In this document: piece after piece, positions 1 through 8,500 of the stretch
How the letters are laid out: each line of letters begins with the position of its first letter
How positions within the stretch are numbered: position 1 is the stretch's first letter
Position numbers and translations under genes: made by a program
Assembly (NCBI GenBank): GCA_045580105.1
Contig: JAZNNH010000001.1
Span: 1 to 36,009, forward strand
DNA from: RGIG5579 sp045580105
Lineage (GTDB): Bacteria > Bacillota > Clostridia > Oscillospirales > SIG627
Direction of reading: 5' to 3'
Length of the DNA: 36,009 nt
The notes under the pieces: generated by a model
Database searches by the model: none
The model's input: only the letters and a program-made list of their open reading frames with translations
Told to the model about the DNA's origin: nothing

Positions 1-1232
1 GCCACTTCCCCGAAGATAACACCATTTGGTCTATCAACTCCGGTTACGGCGGAAACGTTCTGCTGGGCAAGAAGTGCTTCGCTCTGCGTATCGCTTCCTA
101 CCTTGGTAAGAACGAGGGCTGGATGGCTGAGCACATGCTCATTCTCGGTCTCGAGAATCCCCAGGGTGAGGTGAAGTACATCTCCGCCGCATTCCCCTCT
201 GCTTGCGGTAAGACCAACCTGGCAATGCTCATTCCTCCCAAGTATCTCCGCGATAAGGGATACAAGGTATGGACCGTCGGCGACGACATCGCTTGGATGC
301 GTATCGGTCCGGACGGCCGTCTTTACGCGATCAACCCCGAAAACGGCTTCTTCGGCGTAGCCCCCGGCACCAACGAAAAATCCAACTTCAACGCACTGGC
401 TTCCACCAAAAAGGACACCATTTTCACCAACGTTTGTCTGAATCTGGACGACAACACCGTTTGGTGGGAAGGTCTGAACAAAGATCTGCCTACTAACGCC
501 TTGGATTGGAAGGGCAATCCTTGGGATCCCGCCAAATTCAACAAAGCGGATAAGTCCACTTGTGCCGCTCATCCCAACTCCCGTTTCACCGCTCCCGCAG
601 TCAACTGCCCCTGCATCTCGGAAGAATTCGACAAGGGCGCAGGCGTGCCCATTTCCGCCATCATCTTCGGCGGCAGAAGAGCGAAACTGGCTCCTTTGGT
701 GTATCAGTCCAAGGATTGGAAAAACGGTGTGTTCGTCGGCGCGATCATGGCTTCGGAAACCACCGCGGCGGCAGCAGGAGACGTGGGCGTGGTTCGTCAC
801 GACCCGATGGCAATGCTTCCCTTCTGCGGCTACAATATGGGTGACTACTTCCAGCATTGGCTTGATATGGGCGAAAAGCTGGGCGACAAAGCACCCAAGA
901 TTTTCAACGTCAACTGGTTCCGCACCGACGATGACGGCAACTTCATCTGGCCCGGATTCGGGGACAATATGAGAGTGCTCAACTGGATCATCGACCGCTG
1001 CGAAGGCAAAGCCGATGCACAGGAAACCGCGATCGGTTATATTCCCAGACCCGAAGACATCGATCTGACCGATCTTAATATGGACGTGGAAACCCTCAAG
1101 AGCATCCTTTCCGTTGACAAAGAAGCTTGGAGCGAATACGCCGCAGACGTGACCGAATATTTCAAGAAATTCGACCGCCTGCCCAAAGAATTGGATGCCC
1201 AACTGAAAACACTGAAATCCAATTTGAAATAA
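1..1232 (+). CDS. pckG: Phosphoenolpyruvate carboxykinase (GTP), 5'-truncated by window edge
   Basis: This enzyme interconverts oxaloacetate + GTP and phosphoenolpyruvate + CO2 in the cytosol. The reading frame is open from base 3 to the TAA at 1230-1232 (409 codons visible, roughly the C-terminal two thirds of a ~600-aa enzyme); the true start lies upstream. Seen in order: NSGYGGN and LLGKKCFALRIAS, the kinase-type P-loop FPSACGKTNLAM, GDDIAWM, the strongly conserved INPENGFFGVAPGT, FGGRRAKLAPLV, and FCGYNMGDYFQHWL. These are GTP-class PEPCK signatures, not those of the ATP class. In fermentative anaerobes the GTP enzyme often runs towards oxaloacetate to feed succinate or propionate branches; that direction is inference here. 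The gene ends at a strong terminator shared with the convergent lipid kinase gene. Confidence 0.96.
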   Translation, partial: HFPEDNTIWSINSGYGGNVLLGKKCFALRIASYLGKNEGWMAEHMLILGLENPQGEVKYISAAFPSACGKTNLAMLIPPKYLRDKGYKVWTVGDDIAWMRIGPDGRLYAINPENGFFGVAPGTNEKSNFNALASTKKDTIFTNVCLNLDDNTVWWEGLNKDLPTNALDWKGNPWDPAKFNKADKSTCAAHPNSRFTAPAVNCPCISEEFDKGAGVPISAIIFGGRRAKLAPLVYQSKDWKNGVFVGAIMASETTAAAAGDVGVVRHDPMAMLPFCGYNMGDYFQHWLDMGEKLGDKAPKIFNVNWFRTDDDGNFIWPGFGDNMRVLNWIIDRCEGKADAQETAIGYIPRPEDIDLTDLNMDVETLKSILSVDKEAWSEYAADVTEYFKKFDRLPKELDAQLKTLKSNLK

Positions 1233-1272
1233 AAAAAGAAAATCACCGAGCCGTTGCTCGGTGATTTTTTTC
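1233..1272. terminator. Bidirectional rho-independent terminator
   Basis: A perfect 11-bp stem (1241-1251 pairing with 1256-1266, loop CGTT) is flanked by an A-run on the left and a T-run on the right, so it can terminate both pckG (+) and the convergent lipid kinase gene (-). Confidence 0.92.
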
Positions 1273-1273
1273 T

Positions 1274-2164
1274 TTACGGACAAATCAGATGGAGCTTTCC
1301 TTGCAGATTTTGAATTTCGACGTTGGTGTGCATGCCGGCATATTCTCCGTCCAAGCACCAAGGAAGCGCCTCTCGGCTTTCAAATAAAATCTTCTTTCCG
1401 CGGAAGAAGAGAACAGACTTGTTTTCGTAAACGCCGCTGAGCATTTCCACGGAAAGCTGCGCCATATCGGCAGGGGTCTTGGGATTTCGAATCAAAAGCA
1501 CCTCGTGAAAGCCGTCGCGCAGATCAACCTGATCCTTTTTCAGTTTCAGCACACCCCCGATGGAAAGGGTGTTGGCAGTGGCGCCGAAGAGGAAATCGTC
1601 TTCGTATTCCACCCCGTCGCAGGTCACCTTCATATGATACGGACGCAGGTCCTTAAGCCGAGCAATCGCCTCGGTTACGTAAGCGGCGTGACCGAATACG
1701 TTTTTCATTTTCTGATCAGTCGAATACGCAACGTCGGTAAACGCACCGAAGGAAGCAACGTAGGAAAAATAACGATTTTGGTTGAACACGCCGAAATCCA
1801 AGGGTTTTGTTCCCTCGTACGTAATCATTTCCGCAGCCCGTTTTAAATTCTTCGGAATTTTGATGGTGTTCGCCAAATCGTTTGTCGTACCGCACGGCAA
1901 AAATCCGAGCGCACCGTCAAACTCGATTTTGAGTGCTCCCGCGACCACTTCGTTCAGCGTACCGTCGCCGCCGCAGGCGACGATGACATCGTACGCTTTC
2001 CCCTCTTCAATCACAACGCGCGTCGCGTCGGACTGGCAGCGCGTCACGTGAATATTGACGCTGAAATCCGCATCACAAAACGTTTTGCAGACGGCCATCA
2101 ATTCGTTTTTCGCCCGCATTTTTCCCGAAGTGGGATTGACAATCAACAGCAGTTTCTTTTTCAT
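1274..2164 (-). CDS. Diacylglycerol/lipid kinase family protein (YegS/DagK-like)
   Basis: Cytosolic, membrane-associated lipid kinase of 296 aa, the usual length for the family. Seen: N-terminal VNPTSGK nucleotide-binding motif (about residues 9-15), the catalytic-domain signature CGGDGTLNEVVAG (about 64-76), GFLPCGTTNDLA (about 87-98), and a C-terminal beta domain with LDGEYAG. Family members phosphorylate diacylglycerol (DgkB, recycling lipid from lipoteichoic acid or phosphoglycolipid synthesis) or related lipids such as sphingosine-type bases; the sequence alone does not separate these. It lies 25 bp downstream of the HPr-like gene and is probably co-transcribed with it from the promoter at 2479-2507. 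No clear Shine-Dalgarno is visible before this ATG, so translation may be weak or partly coupled. Confidence 0.9.
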   Translation of the reverse strand: MKKKLLLIVNPTSGKMRAKNELMAVCKTFCDADFSVNIHVTRCQSDATRVVIEEGKAYDVIVACGGDGTLNEVVAGALKIEFDGALGFLPCGTTNDLANTIKIPKNLKRAAEMITYEGTKPLDFGVFNQNRYFSYVASFGAFTDVAYSTDQKMKNVFGHAAYVTEAIARLKDLRPYHMKVTCDGVEYEDDFLFGATANTLSIGGVLKLKKDQVDLRDGFHEVLLIRNPKTPADMAQLSVEMLSGVYENKSVLFFRGKKILFESREALPWCLDGEYAGMHTNVEIQNLQGKLHLICP

Positions 2165-2189
2165 CGTTCATTTCGAATCCCGAAAAGAA

Positions 2190-2426
2190 TCAAAGTGCGC
2201 GTTCGATAAACGCTTCGATTTTTTTCACAAAGTCTTCGCAGTCGTCGGAATAAACGGTCATTTTCAGAGAATTGAGCAGATCCAGAGAGAAAATTCCCAT
2301 GATTGATTTGGCGTCTACAATGTATCTGCCGCTGGAAAGGTCTACGTCAAAATCATAGAGGGAAACCGCGTTGACAAAGCTGCGCACCGCTTCAATGGTG
2401 GAAAGTCGGATTTCATATTCTCGCAT
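2190..2426 (-). CDS. HPr-like protein lacking the phosphoryl-accepting histidine
   Basis: A 78-aa protein of HPr-fold size. The strongest match is KSIMGIFSLDL (residues 40-50), equivalent to the regulatory loop KSIMGVMSLG of HPr, so Ser41 corresponds to Ser46, the HPr-kinase target; YDFDVDL (24-30) matches YDADVNL. Aligning these places Thr10 where HPr has catalytic His15 and Glu12 where it has Arg17, so it should not carry phosphate in the PTS relay. By analogy with Crh of Bacillus it may be a regulatory HPr paralogue, but that is inference. The start has a good AAAGGAG site. It is first in a two-gene unit with the lipid kinase, behind a near-consensus promoter. Confidence 0.82.
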   Translation of the reverse strand: MREYEIRLSTIEAVRSFVNAVSLYDFDVDLSSGRYIVDAKSIMGIFSLDLLNSLKMTVYSDDCEDFVKKIEAFIERAL

Positions 2427-2478
2427 AACAAAATTCTCCTTTTTTCATTCTGTCGGATTCCATTTTACAGGTATCAAT

Positions 2479-2507
2479 ATTATATCCCTCACCCATCTTC
2501 AAGTCAA
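2479..2507 (-). promoter_or_regulatory. Sigma-A-type promoter for the HPr-like gene
   Basis: On the minus strand: TTGACT (2502-2507), 17-bp spacer, TATAAT (2479-2484). The predicted transcript start is about 45 bases before the ATG. Confidence 0.85.
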
Positions 2508-2561
2508 GGGGCGTTTTTTGCCGTCCTTGGCTTTTTCCCCATAATTTTTGCGGAAAATCTC

Positions 2562-2590
2562 TTGCAATCGGGCGCAAATTAGGGTAAAAT
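2562..2590 (+). promoter_or_regulatory. Sigma-A-type promoter for the flavoprotein-proS-nad gene run
   Basis: TTGCAA (2562-2567), 17-bp spacer, TAAAAT (2585-2590). Transcription would start near 2597, which favours ATG 2622 over ATG 2604 for the first gene because the latter would have almost no leader. Confidence 0.8.
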
Positions 2591-2621
2591 AGAGTGATAT
2601 TCTATGCGAGGATGGAATTTC

Positions 2622-3857
2622 ATGACAAAACTTGCAATCATCGGCGGCGGTGCGGCAGGATTGATGGCGGCTTACACAGCCGGATCGTTCGGTGCCCGGT
2701 CCGTCACGGTGTTCGAAAAAAATCCCGTTTGCGGCAAAAAAGTCAGCATCACCGGAAAAGGCAGATGCAACGTGACCAACGTCGCACCCGTGCGCGATTT
2801 GGACGCTTTCATCCCAAGGGGCGAAAAATTTTTGCGCACCGCACTTTACGCGTTTCCGCCGGAGCGCGTCACGTCCTTTTTCGAAGAGGCGGGCGTGGCT
2901 TTAAAAACCGAGCGCGGCGGCAGAGTCTTCCCCGTTTCCGATCGGGCAAAAGACGTGGTCGATGCCTTGGTAACGTTTGCTTTTTCCCAGCCCGGCGTCA
3001 CGCTGAAACACGAAGCGGTTCGCGCGGTTGTGCGCGAGGGCGAGGGCTTTTTGATCCAAACGCCGAAAGAATCCCTTTTCTTTGACCGCGTTTTGATCGC
3101 AACCGGCGGGGCATCCTACCCCGCAACCGGTTCCACCGGCGACGGCTACCGTTTTGCGTCGGACTTGGGGCATCGAGTCGCCCCACCCATCCCCTCGCTG
3201 GTCCCTTTGACCGTAAAAGAGCCATTCTGCCGAGAATGCATGGGTCTTTCCCTGAAAAACACCGCGCTGACCGTGGAAAACGAAGCCGGAAAAAAGATCT
3301 ATGAAGATTTCGGGGAAATGCTTTTCACCCACTTCGGCGTTTCGGGACCGATGATTCTTTCCGCTTCTGCGTATCTTAATTTCCGCGCAGAAAAAGAATA
3401 TCGTCTGTTTTTGGATTTAAAACCCGCTCTGACGCCGGAAGAACTCGACAAGCGCGTGCTTTCCGATTTTGAAGAAAACCGAAACCGCGATCTGCTCAAC
3501 GCACTGGATCGTCTTCTCCCTCAAAAAATGATCCGTCCGATCCTTGCCTTAGCATCGCTTGACGAGCGCAAAAAAACGCATTTGATCGGGCGAGAGGAAC
3601 GCTTGCGCCTCGTGCGTCTGTTAAAAAAACTCCCTCTCACTGCCACGGGCACGCGACCGTTAAAAGAGGCCATCATCACCCGCGGCGGGGTGGAATTGAA
3701 CCAAATCAATCCCCGAACAATGGAATCCCGTCTGGTGCCCGGCTTATATTTTGCGGGCGAGGTGATCGATGCCGATGCCCTCACTGGCGGATTTAATTTA
3801 CAAATCGCTTTTTCCACGGGCTATCTTGCCGGAAAGAGCATTGCGGAGGTGCTATGA
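2622..3857 (+). CDS. HI0933/YhiN (BaiN-like) family FAD-dependent oxidoreductase
   Basis: A 411-aa flavoprotein. Seen: N-terminal dinucleotide-binding IIGGGAAGLMAA (about residues 5-16), the family hallmark TGKGRCNVTN (about 45-54), IATGGASYPATGSTGDGY in the middle, and a C-terminal block GGVELNQINPRTMESRL followed by PGLYFAGEVIDADALTGGFNLQ. These define the HI0933-like aminoacetone-oxidase/BaiN group. One member, BaiN, is implicated in bile-acid 7-dehydroxylation, but most members have no assigned substrate and none should be assumed here. The start at 2622 is chosen because GAGGATGG lies at a normal distance and the upstream ATG (2604) is too close to the predicted transcript start. Its stop overlaps the next start (ATGA). 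Confidence 0.88.
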   Translation: MTKLAIIGGGAAGLMAAYTAGSFGARSVTVFEKNPVCGKKVSITGKGRCNVTNVAPVRDLDAFIPRGEKFLRTALYAFPPERVTSFFEEAGVALKTERGGRVFPVSDRAKDVVDALVTFAFSQPGVTLKHEAVRAVVREGEGFLIQTPKESLFFDRVLIATGGASYPATGSTGDGYRFASDLGHRVAPPIPSLVPLTVKEPFCRECMGLSLKNTALTVENEAGKKIYEDFGEMLFTHFGVSGPMILSASAYLNFRAEKEYRLFLDLKPALTPEELDKRVLSDFEENRNRDLLNALDRLLPQKMIRPILALASLDERKKTHLIGREERLRLVRLLKKLPLTATGTRPLKEAIITRGGVELNQINPRTMESRLVPGLYFAGEVIDADALTGGFNLQIAFSTGYLAGKSIAEVL

Positions 3858-4531
3858 ACCAACTGCAGGAAACGGCTTTTTCTTACCGATGCCGTTTTGA
3901 AAAACGCGGACCCATCCGCTATATTTCCCATCTGGATCTGACCCGTGCGTTTCATCGGGCGTTTTCCCGAGCAAAACTGCCGCTCAAATTCAGCGAGGGC
4001 TTTTCCCCACACCCCAAATTCGCATTTGCCCTGCCGCTTTCCGTGGGCACGGAAAGCTTGGTGGAGCTGGCAGATTTTACCTTAAAACCGGGCTTTGAAC
4101 TCGCACCGGAAGAAATCAAAGCCGCCCTGCAAGCGCAAATGCCCGTCGGCATCCATTTAGTTGAAATCGGCGAGCAGGTCGGAAAATTTTCCGATATTGC
4201 CTACGCATCCTACACCGTCACCCTTCCTTCTTTTCCCGCCGAACGGCTCGAGGAAGCAAAACGGCATTTGGAGGGCGAGATCATCATTCAAAAGAAAAAC
4301 AAAAAAGGCAAGTGGGTGCAAAAAGATGTTTCCGCCGGCATTCACACCTTGAACTGGGAGCCGACCGACTCCGGCGTGATCCTTCACGCGACCCTCTCAG
4401 CTTCGGGTGAGCATTACTTAAAACCCGAATTGATTCTCGATCACTTGCACGAGCGGATGCCCGATGCAGGACCGGAAGAAAGAAGTATTCTGCGCACAGG
4501 CGTGTTCAAAAGCGACCTGACCGACTTTTAA
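3854..4531 (+). CDS. TIGR03936 / DUF2344 family protein (radical-SAM-associated)
   Basis: A 225-aa protein of full family length. Recognised by the N-terminal block YRCRFEKRGPIRYISHLDL, then AFSRAKLPLKFSEGFSPHPK and ALPLSVGTES (about residues 10-75), which are typical of the DUF2344 family. The molecular role is unknown; the family is normally encoded beside, or fused to, a radical SAM/B12-binding protein (TIGR03960), usually near rplU/rpmA and ribonuclease G-type genes. Here that partner is absent: the gene overlaps the flavoprotein stop by ATGA and is followed 38 bp later by proS. Translational coupling to the flavoprotein gene is implied by the overlap. Confidence 0.85.
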   Translation: MNQLQETAFSYRCRFEKRGPIRYISHLDLTRAFHRAFSRAKLPLKFSEGFSPHPKFAFALPLSVGTESLVELADFTLKPGFELAPEEIKAALQAQMPVGIHLVEIGEQVGKFSDIAYASYTVTLPSFPAERLEEAKRHLEGEIIIQKKNKKGKWVQKDVSAGIHTLNWEPTDSGVILHATLSASGEHYLKPELILDHLHERMPDAGPEERSILRTGVFKSDLTDF

Positions 4532-4569
4532 AATTCATCATTTTCATTCCCAAGAAAGGATTTATCACT

Positions 4570-6018
4570 ATGGCTAATAAAGAGAAAAACGGACTGCTTG
4601 ATGAAATCACTCCCATGGACGTAGATTTTGCCAAATGGTACACAGACATTTGCAAAAAAGCAGAGCTGGTCGAATACACCAGCGTAAAGGGCTGTATGGT
4701 CATCCGTCCCTACGGCTATGCCATCTGGGAAAACATTCAGCGACTGCTGGACGGCTATTTTAAGGCAACCGGACACGAAAACGTCTGCATGCCGATGTTC
4801 ATTCCCGAATCCCTGTTGCAAAAAGAAAAGGATCACGTAGAGGGCTTTGCTCCGGAAGTTGCTTGGGTCACCCACGGCGGTTCGGAAAAACTGGAAGACC
4901 GTCTTTGCGTTCGTCCCACCTCCGAGACCCTCTTCTGCGAGCACTATTCCAATATCATTCATTCCTACCGCGATCTGCCCAAGCTCTACAACCAGTGGGT
5001 GAGCGTCGTGCGCTGGGAAAAGACCACGCGTCCCTTCCTGCGCTCCCGTGAATTTTTGTGGCAAGAAGGTCACACCATCCACGAAACGGAAAAGGAAGCT
5101 GTGGAAGAAACCGAAAGAATGCTCAACGTCTACGCCGACTTTTGTGAAAAAGATTTGGCTATTCCCGTTGTAAAGGGCAAAAAGACCGAAAGCGATAAAT
5201 TCGCAGGTGCGGTGGCAACCTATGCCATCGAAGCGCTGATGCACGACGGAAAAGCTCTGCAGGCAGGCACCTCCCACTTCTTCGGAGACGGCTTTGCCCG
5301 CGCCTTCGACATTCTTTACACCTCGCGCGAGAACAAAAAAGAATATCCGTTCCAAACCTCTTGGGGCGTGACCACCCGCTTGACCGGCGCGATCATTATG
5401 ACCCACGGCGACAACAAGGGTCTGGTGTTGCCGCCGAACGTGGCTCCCATTCAAACCGTCATCGTTCCCATCGCTCAGCACAAAGAAGGCGTGTTGGAAA
5501 AGGCAGTCGAGGTCAAAGAAAAACTGGCAGGCGCCTTCCGCGTCAAGCTCGACGACAGCGACAATTCTCCCGGATGGAAATTTGCCGAATATGAAATGAA
5601 GGGCGTTCCGGTTCGCTTGGAGCTGGGTCCTCGCGACATCGAAAACGGCGTTTGCGTTTTGGTTTTGCGCCACAACGGCGAAAAGAGAGTGGTGAAACTG
5701 GAAGATCTGGAAACCGAACTTGCAAAAGCACTTTCCGACGTGACCGCAGGGCTTTACGAAAAGGCACTTGCCAACCGCGAAAAGAAGACCTACACCTGCA
5801 CTTCTACCGATGAGATTAAACAAGCCCTTGCCGAAAACGGCCCCGGCTTCGTCCGTGCCGCTTGGTGCGGAGATGAGGCGTGCGAAGAAAAGGTGAAGGA
5901 GCTGACCGGTGTCGGAAGCCGCTGTATGCCCTTGGACGACCAAGCAAACGTTTCGGGAACCTGCGTGTGCTGCGGAAAAGAAGCCAAGCACGTGGTTCTG
6001 TGGGGAATCGCTTATTGA
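4570..6018 (+). CDS. proS: Prolyl-tRNA synthetase, archaeal/eukaryotic-type (ProS type 3)
   Basis: Class II aminoacyl-tRNA synthetase that charges tRNA-Pro. At 482 aa it is the short form without the bacterial editing insertion. Seen: motif 1 region with YGYAIWENIQ, motif 2 RWEKTTRPFLRSREFLWQEG (about residues 148-167), the segment ALQAGTSHFFGDGFA, motif 3-type VLPPNVAPIQ, the anticodon-binding domain, and a C-terminal cysteine-bearing region (ACEEK, SRCMPL, GTCVCCGKE) ending in Tyr, as in the zinc-binding extension of this group. SD AAGGA precedes ATG 4570. No separate promoter is evident in the 38-bp gap, so read-through from upstream is likely. nadA follows after 13 bp. Confidence 0.96.
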   Translation: MANKEKNGLLDEITPMDVDFAKWYTDICKKAELVEYTSVKGCMVIRPYGYAIWENIQRLLDGYFKATGHENVCMPMFIPESLLQKEKDHVEGFAPEVAWVTHGGSEKLEDRLCVRPTSETLFCEHYSNIIHSYRDLPKLYNQWVSVVRWEKTTRPFLRSREFLWQEGHTIHETEKEAVEETERMLNVYADFCEKDLAIPVVKGKKTESDKFAGAVATYAIEALMHDGKALQAGTSHFFGDGFARAFDILYTSRENKKEYPFQTSWGVTTRLTGAIIMTHGDNKGLVLPPNVAPIQTVIVPIAQHKEGVLEKAVEVKEKLAGAFRVKLDDSDNSPGWKFAEYEMKGVPVRLELGPRDIENGVCVLVLRHNGEKRVVKLEDLETELAKALSDVTAGLYEKALANREKKTYTCTSTDEIKQALAENGPGFVRAAWCGDEACEEKVKELTGVGSRCMPLDDQANVSGTCVCCGKEAKHVVLWGIAY

Positions 6019-6031
6019 TCGGAGTAGGATT

Positions 6032-6925
6032 ATGATCGAACAAATCAAACAACTCAAAAAAGAAAAGAACGCTCTGATTTTGGCTCACTACTACGCTCCT
6101 TTGGAACTTTGGGAAGTGGCGGATCTGGTGGGTGACAGTTTAGAGCTTTCCCGAAAAGCCGCCGCGGCAAAGGAAGAGATGATCGTATTTTGCGGCGTTC
6201 GCTTTATGGCAGAATCGGCAAAGATTCTCAACCCCGAAAAGAAGGTTCTGCTTCTGGTTGCCGATGCCGGCTGTCCGATGGCGGATATGATCGAGGTAGA
6301 ACAACTTCGAAAGCTGAAAGCGCAGCATCCCAAAGCCGCTGTCATCTGCTACGTCAACTCCTCTGCCGAGGTGAAGGCGGAAAGTGACATCTGCTGCACC
6401 TCCTCCAACGCAGTGAAAGTTGCCGCTTCTCTTTCTCAAAAAGAGATCATTTTCGTGCCGGACCGCAATTTGGGATCGTTTGTTGCCTCCCACTATCCGG
6501 ACAAAACCTTCCACTTGATCGAGGGCTTTTGTCCCATTCACAACGCATGCACGGTAGAAGATCTGAAAAAAGCAAAAAAACTCCATCCCGACGCTCTGAT
6601 TGCCGCTCATCCCGAGTGCGGCAAGGGCACTTCCGCTGTGGCTGACTTTGTGGGCTCGACCACCGGCATTCTGGAATTTTGCCGCAAGAGCAGCGGAAAA
6701 GAATTTATCATCGGAACGGAACAGGAAATCGTTCGTGCTCTGCAAAAAGAGCTGCCCGAAAAGGTGTTTTATCCCGGAAAAGAGGAATTTCTCTGCACCG
6801 ATATGAAGAAAAACACGCTCGAAACGCTCCTTGCCGCCTTGAAAGAGGAAAAAAATGTCATCGAACTGGCGCCGGACGTGCTTTCACGTGCCAGACAAAG
6901 CTTAGAAAAAATGATCAATCTGTAA
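6032..6925 (+). CDS. nadA: Quinolinate synthase A
   Basis: NadA condenses iminoaspartate with dihydroxyacetone phosphate to quinolinate, the second step of de novo NAD synthesis, using a [4Fe-4S] cluster. The 297-aa product is the short form seen in thermophiles and Clostridia. The three cluster-ligand cysteines are visible: Cys81 in DAGCPMADM, Cys167 in EGFCPIHN, and Cys255 in LCTDMKKNTLE. HYYAPLE (about 19-25), GDSLELS and HPECGKGTSAVADFVGSTTG are also conserved. ATG 6032 is preferred over an in-frame start inside proS because GGAG (6021-6024) precedes it and homology begins there. The gene is followed by nadB after 12 bp. Confidence 0.96.
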   Translation: MIEQIKQLKKEKNALILAHYYAPLELWEVADLVGDSLELSRKAAAAKEEMIVFCGVRFMAESAKILNPEKKVLLLVADAGCPMADMIEVEQLRKLKAQHPKAAVICYVNSSAEVKAESDICCTSSNAVKVAASLSQKEIIFVPDRNLGSFVASHYPDKTFHLIEGFCPIHNACTVEDLKKAKKLHPDALIAAHPECGKGTSAVADFVGSTTGILEFCRKSSGKEFIIGTEQEIVRALQKELPEKVFYPGKEEFLCTDMKKNTLETLLAALKEEKNVIELAPDVLSRARQSLEKMINL

Positions 6926-6937
6926 GAGGTATCCCAA

Positions 6938-8488
6938 ATGCGCCAATTTTTATATTCCGACATTGACCGACTTTGCGATCTGCCCACCGAATTTTTCGAC
7001 GTGGTCGTAGTCGGCAGCGGCATTGCCGGACTTTACGCGGCTTTGAACTTGGATGAAACAAAAAAAGTCGCCATTCTGACAAAAACCGAGCTCAAAGATT
7101 CCAGCTCTTGGCAAGCCCAAGGCGGAATCGCCGCCGTTCTCACCGAAGAAGACTGCTTCCAGCTCCACATTGAAGACACCCTCACCGCCGGTGCGGGACT
7201 TTGCAAGGAAGAAGCGGTCAGGGTTTTGGTGGAAGAGGGTCCGCAGAACATTCACACCCTCGAAGAATGGGACGTTCCCTTTGACTACAACGAATCCGGC
7301 CGCCTCATTTTGGGACGGGAAGGCGGACACCGCCTGCGCCGCATCGCCCACTGTGACGGTGACGCCACCGGTCGCGAAACCACCAAGCGTTTGGGACAGA
7401 TCGTTCAGACTCGCCCCAACATCACCCTTTATTTCCGTCACGCAATGACCGACCTTGTGACCGATGAAAACGGGGTTTGCGGCATGGTGGTCTATCGCGA
7501 AGAAACCCGTTCTTGGTGCTATTTTGCCACCCGCAACGTCATTATCGCCACGGGCGGAATCGGTCAACTCTACACCCACACCACCAATCCCCGCGGTGCG
7601 GTCGGTGACGGTATGGCAACTGCGTTCCGCGCCGGTGCTACACCCGAAAATATGGAAATGGTGCAGTTCCACCCCTCCACGCTGATGGCAGAAAAAATGC
7701 AGGGACGCCTGTTTTTGATTTCCGAGGCGGTGCGCGGGGAAGGCGCGATCCTGCGCAACGGCGCGGGAGAGGCCTTTATGCAAGACAAGCACCCCATGAA
7801 GGATTTGGCTCCCAGAGATATCGTTACCCGTAATATTTTGAAAGAACTGCGACGCACCGGAGAAGATCGGGCGTATTTGGACTGCTCCAATATGACGCGC
7901 GAATTCTTCCTGCATCGCTTCCCCAATATTTCCGCTCAGTGCTCCTCTTTGGGCATTGATTTGACGCGCGATTACATTCCGATCCATCCCGCTCAGCACT
8001 ATTTTATGGGCGGTGTGGCAACGGATCTGAACGGACAGACCAACGTTCCCGGGCTCTACGCCTGCGGCGAGGTCAGCTGTACCGGTGTTCACGGCGCCAA
8101 CCGCTTGGCATCCAACTCGATGCTCGAGTGCCTGGTATTCGGAAAGAGATGCGCGAAAAGCATCAATGATAACACGCGCACCGATCGTCCGAACATTCCC
8201 ACCTTGCCGAAAAACCAAGCGAATTTAACAATCTTGCCGGAGGAAATCAAATCCGATCGGGCAAAATTGCGCAAGACCCTCTCCCACGCATTCGGTGCGG
8301 TTCGCCGCACGGGCGAAATGCAATACAGTTTAAAGCAGATCCGCGCCTTAGCTCAAAAATACGACCAGGCGATCTGCTCCGATCCGATGACGGTGGAAAT
8401 GTGCAATATGACTCTGGTTGCCCTCAAAATTGCGGAAGCCGCAGTAGCTCGCAAAGAGAGTATCGGCGCCCACTATATTGAAGATTAA
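6938..8488 (+). CDS. nadB: L-aspartate oxidase
   Basis: FAD-dependent oxidation of L-aspartate to iminoaspartate, which NadA consumes. The 516 aa align with the usual 500-540. Seen: VVVVGSGIAGLYAAL FAD-binding fold (about residues 22-36), SSSWQAQGGIAA, a central LILGREGGHRLRRIAH, ATGGIGQLYTHTTNP, SEAVRGEGAIL, HPAQHYFMGGVATD, and the C-terminal FAD contact SCTGVHGANRLASNS. These distinguish it from fumarate reductase/succinate dehydrogenase flavoproteins, with which it shares the fold. SD AAGAGG overlaps the nadA stop region. In anaerobes fumarate can replace oxygen as electron acceptor; this is family knowledge, not visible here. Confidence 0.95.
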   Translation: MRQFLYSDIDRLCDLPTEFFDVVVVGSGIAGLYAALNLDETKKVAILTKTELKDSSSWQAQGGIAAVLTEEDCFQLHIEDTLTAGAGLCKEEAVRVLVEEGPQNIHTLEEWDVPFDYNESGRLILGREGGHRLRRIAHCDGDATGRETTKRLGQIVQTRPNITLYFRHAMTDLVTDENGVCGMVVYREETRSWCYFATRNVIIATGGIGQLYTHTTNPRGAVGDGMATAFRAGATPENMEMVQFHPSTLMAEKMQGRLFLISEAVRGEGAILRNGAGEAFMQDKHPMKDLAPRDIVTRNILKELRRTGEDRAYLDCSNMTREFFLHRFPNISAQCSSLGIDLTRDYIPIHPAQHYFMGGVATDLNGQTNVPGLYACGEVSCTGVHGANRLASNSMLECLVFGKRCAKSINDNTRTDRPNIPTLPKNQANLTILPEEIKSDRAKLRKTLSHAFGAVRRTGEMQYSLKQIRALAQKYDQAICSDPMTVEMCNMTLVALKIAEAAVARKESIGAHYIED

Positions 8489-8500
8489 AGGAGAGATTCC

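Noticed and set aside
4528..6057. A 509-codon minus-strand frame opposite proS
   Set aside because: Shadow of a well-supported aminoacyl-tRNA synthetase gene.
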